Positions 32,136 through 34,797 of a stretch of DNA of 34,797 bases are shown in pieces. This DNA is from an uncultured Pirellulaceae bacterium (GTDB taxonomy: Bacteria; Planctomycetota; Planctomycetia; Pirellulales; Pirellulaceae). A program made the position numbers and the translations under genes. Every line of letters begins with the position of its first letter. Position 1 is the first letter of the stretch. The notes below the pieces were generated by a model. That model did not search any database. It worked only from the letters and a program-made list of their open reading frames with translations, and had not been told where the DNA came from. The DNA lies in assembly GCA_934278005.1 (NCBI GenBank), contig CAKQWG010000007.1, positions 1-34,797 on the forward strand, in the 5' to 3' direction.

Positions 32136-33317
32136 ATGAGCGATCCGTTCGGCCTGGCGGCTGATACAACTCGGTACGACATCGACTTTTCAGTACCCCA
32201 GGTGCACCGTCTGCGTTTCACCACAGATTGTCTTGGCGATGATTTTCCAGTCCTGACCGAACTGTTGGAGGCGACTTCGCCGGCCGCCTCTCGAGTGCAA
32301 GTTTGGATCGACCAAGGGCTAGTCGACTGGGATAGCGGGCTGCCGCTGCGCATCGCTACGAAACTGAAGCAAACCGCTGGTATCGAATTGGTCGACGATG
32401 TGCAGATCTTGCCCGGCGGCGAGACGGTCAAGAACGATGCCGCCTACGTGGAGCAGCTGTTGCAAGCCTTCAATCGCAGCGAATTGGATCGTCGTAGTTA
32501 CGTCCTAGCCATCGGCGGTGGAGCCGTTTTGGATATCGTCGGATTCGCCGCAGCGGTCGCTCACCGCGGGATTCGCCTGGTCCGCCTGCCAACCACAACT
32601 CTAGGACAAGCCGATTCGGGAGTCGGAGTCAAGAACGCTGTTAATTGGTTCGGTAAGAAGAATTGGAAGGGGACATTTGCTACTCCCTGGGGAGTAATCA
32701 ATGACCAAGAACTTCTCAAGGGGTTGAGCGATCGCGACTTCTGTTGCGGTTTCTCTGAAGCGGTAAAAGTTGCGTTGCTCAAGGACCGTCGCTACTTTGA
32801 CAACCTGTCGGAATTTGCCCCGCAGATCGCTTCGCGGACCGAACCCTATGCGCACCAAGCTATCAGGCAGGCGGTACTACTGCACCTGCATCACATCACG
32901 CATGGGGGCGATCCCTTCGAAGCCCGACAGGCGCGGCCGCTCGACTTTGGTCACTGGTCGGCTCATAAACTGGAAGCGATTACCCAGTATGGTTTGCGGC
33001 ACGGTGAAGCCGTCGCTATCGGCGTGGCCGTCGATGTGGCTTACTCGCATTTGCGACACGGTTTGCCATTGAGCGTGGTGCAGCAGACCTTGGCGACTCT
33101 GCAACACTTGCGTCTACCCGTCTGGGACACAGCGCTGGATGAGGAGGTCATCTTCGACGGCTTAGAAGAGTTCCGACAGCATTTGGGAGGTGAACTTACG
33201 ATCACATTGATCGAACAAGTTGGTCGACCAATTGACGTTCACACCATCGACCGCGGGGCCATGCGCGAAGCCATGGCCTTGGTAGCCGCCCAGGCCACGG
33301 TCGTCGACACCATCTAA
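32136..33317 (+). CDS. EboD-like sugar-phosphate cyclase (3-dehydroquinate synthase superfamily)
   Basis: A 393-aa NAD- and metal-dependent cyclase. The nucleotide-binding motif is AIGGGAVLDIVGFAAA, followed by HRGIRLVRLPTTTLGQADSG and GVKNAVNWFGKKNWKGTF, the AroB-like FSEAVKVALLKD (metal-binding Glu), the histidine pair in PLDFGHWSAHKLE, and RHGEAVAIGV. The key Lys, Asn, Glu and His residues of dehydroquinate synthase are kept, so it should be active. The DSGVGVKN stretch and PLDFGHWSAHKLE resemble the EboD group rather than true AroB, so it probably closes a different sugar phosphate. EboD is usually found in a cluster (ebo genes) linked to transport of secondary metabolites; no other ebo gene is visible here. 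Start ATG at 32136 lacks a clear ribosome site. Confidence 0.82.
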   Translation: MSDPFGLAADTTRYDIDFSVPQVHRLRFTTDCLGDDFPVLTELLEATSPAASRVQVWIDQGLVDWDSGLPLRIATKLKQTAGIELVDDVQILPGGETVKNDAAYVEQLLQAFNRSELDRRSYVLAIGGGAVLDIVGFAAAVAHRGIRLVRLPTTTLGQADSGVGVKNAVNWFGKKNWKGTFATPWGVINDQELLKGLSDRDFCCGFSEAVKVALLKDRRYFDNLSEFAPQIASRTEPYAHQAIRQAVLLHLHHITHGGDPFEARQARPLDFGHWSAHKLEAITQYGLRHGEAVAIGVAVDVAYSHLRHGLPLSVVQQTLATLQHLRLPVWDTALDEEVIFDGLEEFRQHLGGELTITLIEQVGRPIDVHTIDRGAMREAMALVAAQATVVDTI

Positions 33318-33385
33318 GCCGTGCGGCAGGATAATATCTGGATAATATTTGGGCATAAATTAATATCTGGTCATAAAAGAGCTAT

Positions 33386-33556
33386 TCGCCCAACCGCTCC
33401 GCCGGTTGATACACTTATAGTCGCTTAACCGCTCCGCCGGTTGGCACCTTATAGTCGCCCAACCGCTCCGCCGGTTGGCAACTTATAGTCGCCCAGCCGC
33501 CTCGCCGGTTGGCAATTTATAGTCGCCCAACCGCTCCGCCGGTTGGCAACTTATAT
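33386..33556. repeat. Five 34-bp hairpin repeats upstream of the esterase gene
   Basis: Tandem units of 34-35 bp start at 33386, 33421, 33455, 33489 and 33523. Each contains a hairpin CCAACCG-CTCCGC-CGGTTGG and a connecting GCAACTTATAG-type spacer. Units 2 and 4 vary in the left arm (TTAACCG, CCAGCCG) but stay paired through G-T wobble when read as plus-strand RNA. There are no unique spacers between units, so this is not a CRISPR array. The array lies 69 bp after the cyclase stop and ends 50 bp before the esterase start. Confidence 0.95.
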
Positions 33557-33606
33557 TCGTCGGCCTTAGCGCCATTAAGCAATTGGTTTTAGGGAGAGCG
33601 CTTCTG

Positions 33607-34596
33607 ATGTGGCAAGGTTTGTTGAGTTGTTTGGTGTTGCTCTCCGCATTGCAGCTTGCATGTGCGCAAGATCCTTCCGCACCCCAGCCGAACATGGATG
33701 CGTTTTATAAGCTGGGACCAGATTCCCTTGCGCAGGACGGGGTGCCGCAGGGCACGATATCGGGACCTCACGTGATCGCCTCGCAGGCCTACCCGGGCAC
33801 GCAGCACACGTACTGGGTGTACGTCCCCGAACAGTACGACCCAGATGAAGCTGCCAGTCTGATGATTTTTAACGACGGGCAGGCTTTCATGCAGGCCGAC
33901 GGTTCAATCCGCGCGCAGCACGTACTGGACAATCTGATCCATCGCCGCGAGATCCCTGTCATGTTGGGCGTGTTCATCAACCCGGGGCGAACTCCTGAGC
34001 AGATCGAGCCCAGTCCCAGCAACTGGGGAGACAAAGGGACTAATCGCCCTACAGAATACAATTCGCTGGACGATCGCTACGCACGCGTCATTGTCGACGA
34101 ACTGCTACCCGCGCTGGAGGCCGGTTACAACGTGTCCAAAGATCCTAAACGTCGAGGCATCGGTGGCGCAAGTTCCGGAGCCATCGCTGCTTTCACCGTG
34201 GCTTGGCAGCGGCCTGACCAATTTCATAAGGTGTTGAGTCTGATTGGTAGTTTTACCAACATCCGCGGTGGACACGCTTATGCAGACATCATCCGCGAGA
34301 GCGAACCGAAGGATCTACGTGTGTTCTTCCAGGATGGCCGCAACGACAACCGCGGCCAACGCAACGGGAAATACGATGAGACGTGGGACTGGTATAAACA
34401 AAATGTGCGGCTCGTCAGAGCCATGACCGAGAAGGGCTACGACATTAATTACACGTGGGGCATCGGTCAGCACAGCCCGCGCCATGGAGGAGCTATTCTG
34501 CCGGAGATGATGCGCTGGCTGTGGCGCGATCACGGAACCAGCACCGATCCGGACGATGCAGTGGAACGCAGTTACCGCAGGCCCGGCTCGTCTTAA
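33607..34596 (+). CDS. Secreted alpha/beta-hydrolase, esterase D/enterochelin esterase-like
   Basis: A 329-aa exported esterase. The ATG at 33607 has GGGAG 10 nt upstream and leads into a signal peptide ([19 protein letters not shown], cut near CAQD). The fold is of the putative-esterase family. The strand [27 protein letters not shown] is followed by the nucleophile elbow [11 protein letters not shown] (second serine likely catalytic). An acid lies in [11 protein letters not shown] and the histidine in [20 protein letters not shown]. Family members release acyl or feruloyl groups from polysaccharides or hydrolyse siderophores, and the substrate here is unknown. It is flanked on both sides by copies of the same 34-bp hairpin repeat, an unusual setting. 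No other polysaccharide-degrading gene is in the window. Confidence 0.87.
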   Translation: MWQGLLSCLVLLSALQLACAQDPSAPQPNMDAFYKLGPDSLAQDGVPQGTISGPHVIASQAYPGTQHTYWVYVPEQYDPDEAASLMIFNDGQAFMQADGSIRAQHVLDNLIHRREIPVMLGVFINPGRTPEQIEPSPSNWGDKGTNRPTEYNSLDDRYARVIVDELLPALEAGYNVSKDPKRRGIGGASSGAIAAFTVAWQRPDQFHKVLSLIGSFTNIRGGHAYADIIRESEPKDLRVFFQDGRNDNRGQRNGKYDETWDWYKQNVRLVRAMTEKGYDINYTWGIGQHSPRHGGAILPEMMRWLWRDHGTSTDPDDAVERSYRRPGSS

Positions 34597-34609
34597 TTCC
34601 AACAGCTAG

Positions 34610-34678
34610 TCGCCCTACCGCTCCGCCGGTTGGCATGTAGCTAGTCGCCCAACCGCTCCGCCGGTTCCAAAACTTAAT
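34610..34678. repeat. Two more 34-bp hairpin repeats downstream of the esterase gene
   Basis: Copies begin at 34610 and 34645, 13 bp after the esterase stop, and match the upstream array. The stem is slightly damaged in both (CCTACCG in the first; the second right arm ends CGGTTCC). The spacers differ more than in the upstream array. Confidence 0.9.
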
Positions 34679-34771
34679 TCCGGCCGACGGGGCGGTCGGA
34701 CGACTATGGCCCAAGCGTGTGCAATATTCATTAGAAAGAGCTGGCCTGGGCTTCAGAACCAATGAACTAAA

Positions 34772-34797
34772 GCTCGACATGTAAGGCTCGACATGTA
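34772..34797. repeat. 14-bp tandem repeat at the window end
   Basis: GCTCGACATGTAAG at 34772-34785 is followed directly by 12 bases of a second copy, cut off by the window edge. The number of copies beyond is unknown. Confidence 0.8.

Noticed and set aside
33386..33556. Possible CRISPR array
   Set aside because: The units are continuous 34-bp tandem copies with near-identical connecting sequence; there are no unique spacers and no cas genes nearby.

Overview
The window looks like chromosomal DNA of a planctomycete, probably of the Pirellulaceae type. This is inferred from content, not from a search. Pointers are the futalosine-route menaquinone genes mqnA and mqnC, a Tat-exported Gfo/Idh/MocA oxidoreductase, a secreted di-heme peroxidase, a prenyltransferase-repeat secreted protein, an exported lactonase and esterase, and loosely packed genes with repeat-rich spacers. 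I see no phage, transposase, integrase, rRNA, tRNA or CRISPR array.

Layout. Positions 1-9 kb hold housekeeping genes: the 3' part of leuS, a DPM1-like glycosyltransferase, proB, csrA, a YjdM/PhnA zinc-ribbon protein, a metallo-beta-lactamase-fold hydrolase with nagB, and mqnA-mqnC. Positions 9-16.2 kb hold exported proteins: di-heme peroxidase, toroid-repeat protein, a membrane-anchored DNase I-like protein that has lost its catalytic residues, a beta-propeller lactonase and a Tat-exported oxidoreductase. Positions 16.5-22 kb hold a Tro/Mnt-type metal ABC transporter of four genes joined by ATGA overlaps, with a divergent MntR-type regulator. Both permeases carry a C-terminal DtxR/MntR-like module. 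Positions 22.8-28.4 kb hold an HtrA protease, an orphan sensor kinase, a small secreted protein and a fatty-acid desaturase. Positions 28.7-34.6 kb hold a 72-aa protein, glmS, a Nudix hydrolase, an EboD-like sugar-phosphate cyclase and a secreted esterase flanked by hairpin repeats.

The most unusual features are: (1) the metal transporter whose two permeases both end in a metalloregulator-like domain, facing a free MntR and a candidate operator with a TAGC-N4-GCTA core; (2) a chain of mutually exclusive complementary segments upstream of csrA; (3) the catalytically degenerate DNase I-like protein; (4) 34-bp hairpin repeats on both sides of the esterase; (5) many 6-16 bp tandem duplications, both between genes and in frame inside leuS and glmS. 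Coordinates, starts and motifs were read by eye. Family names come from recognised motifs, without database support.
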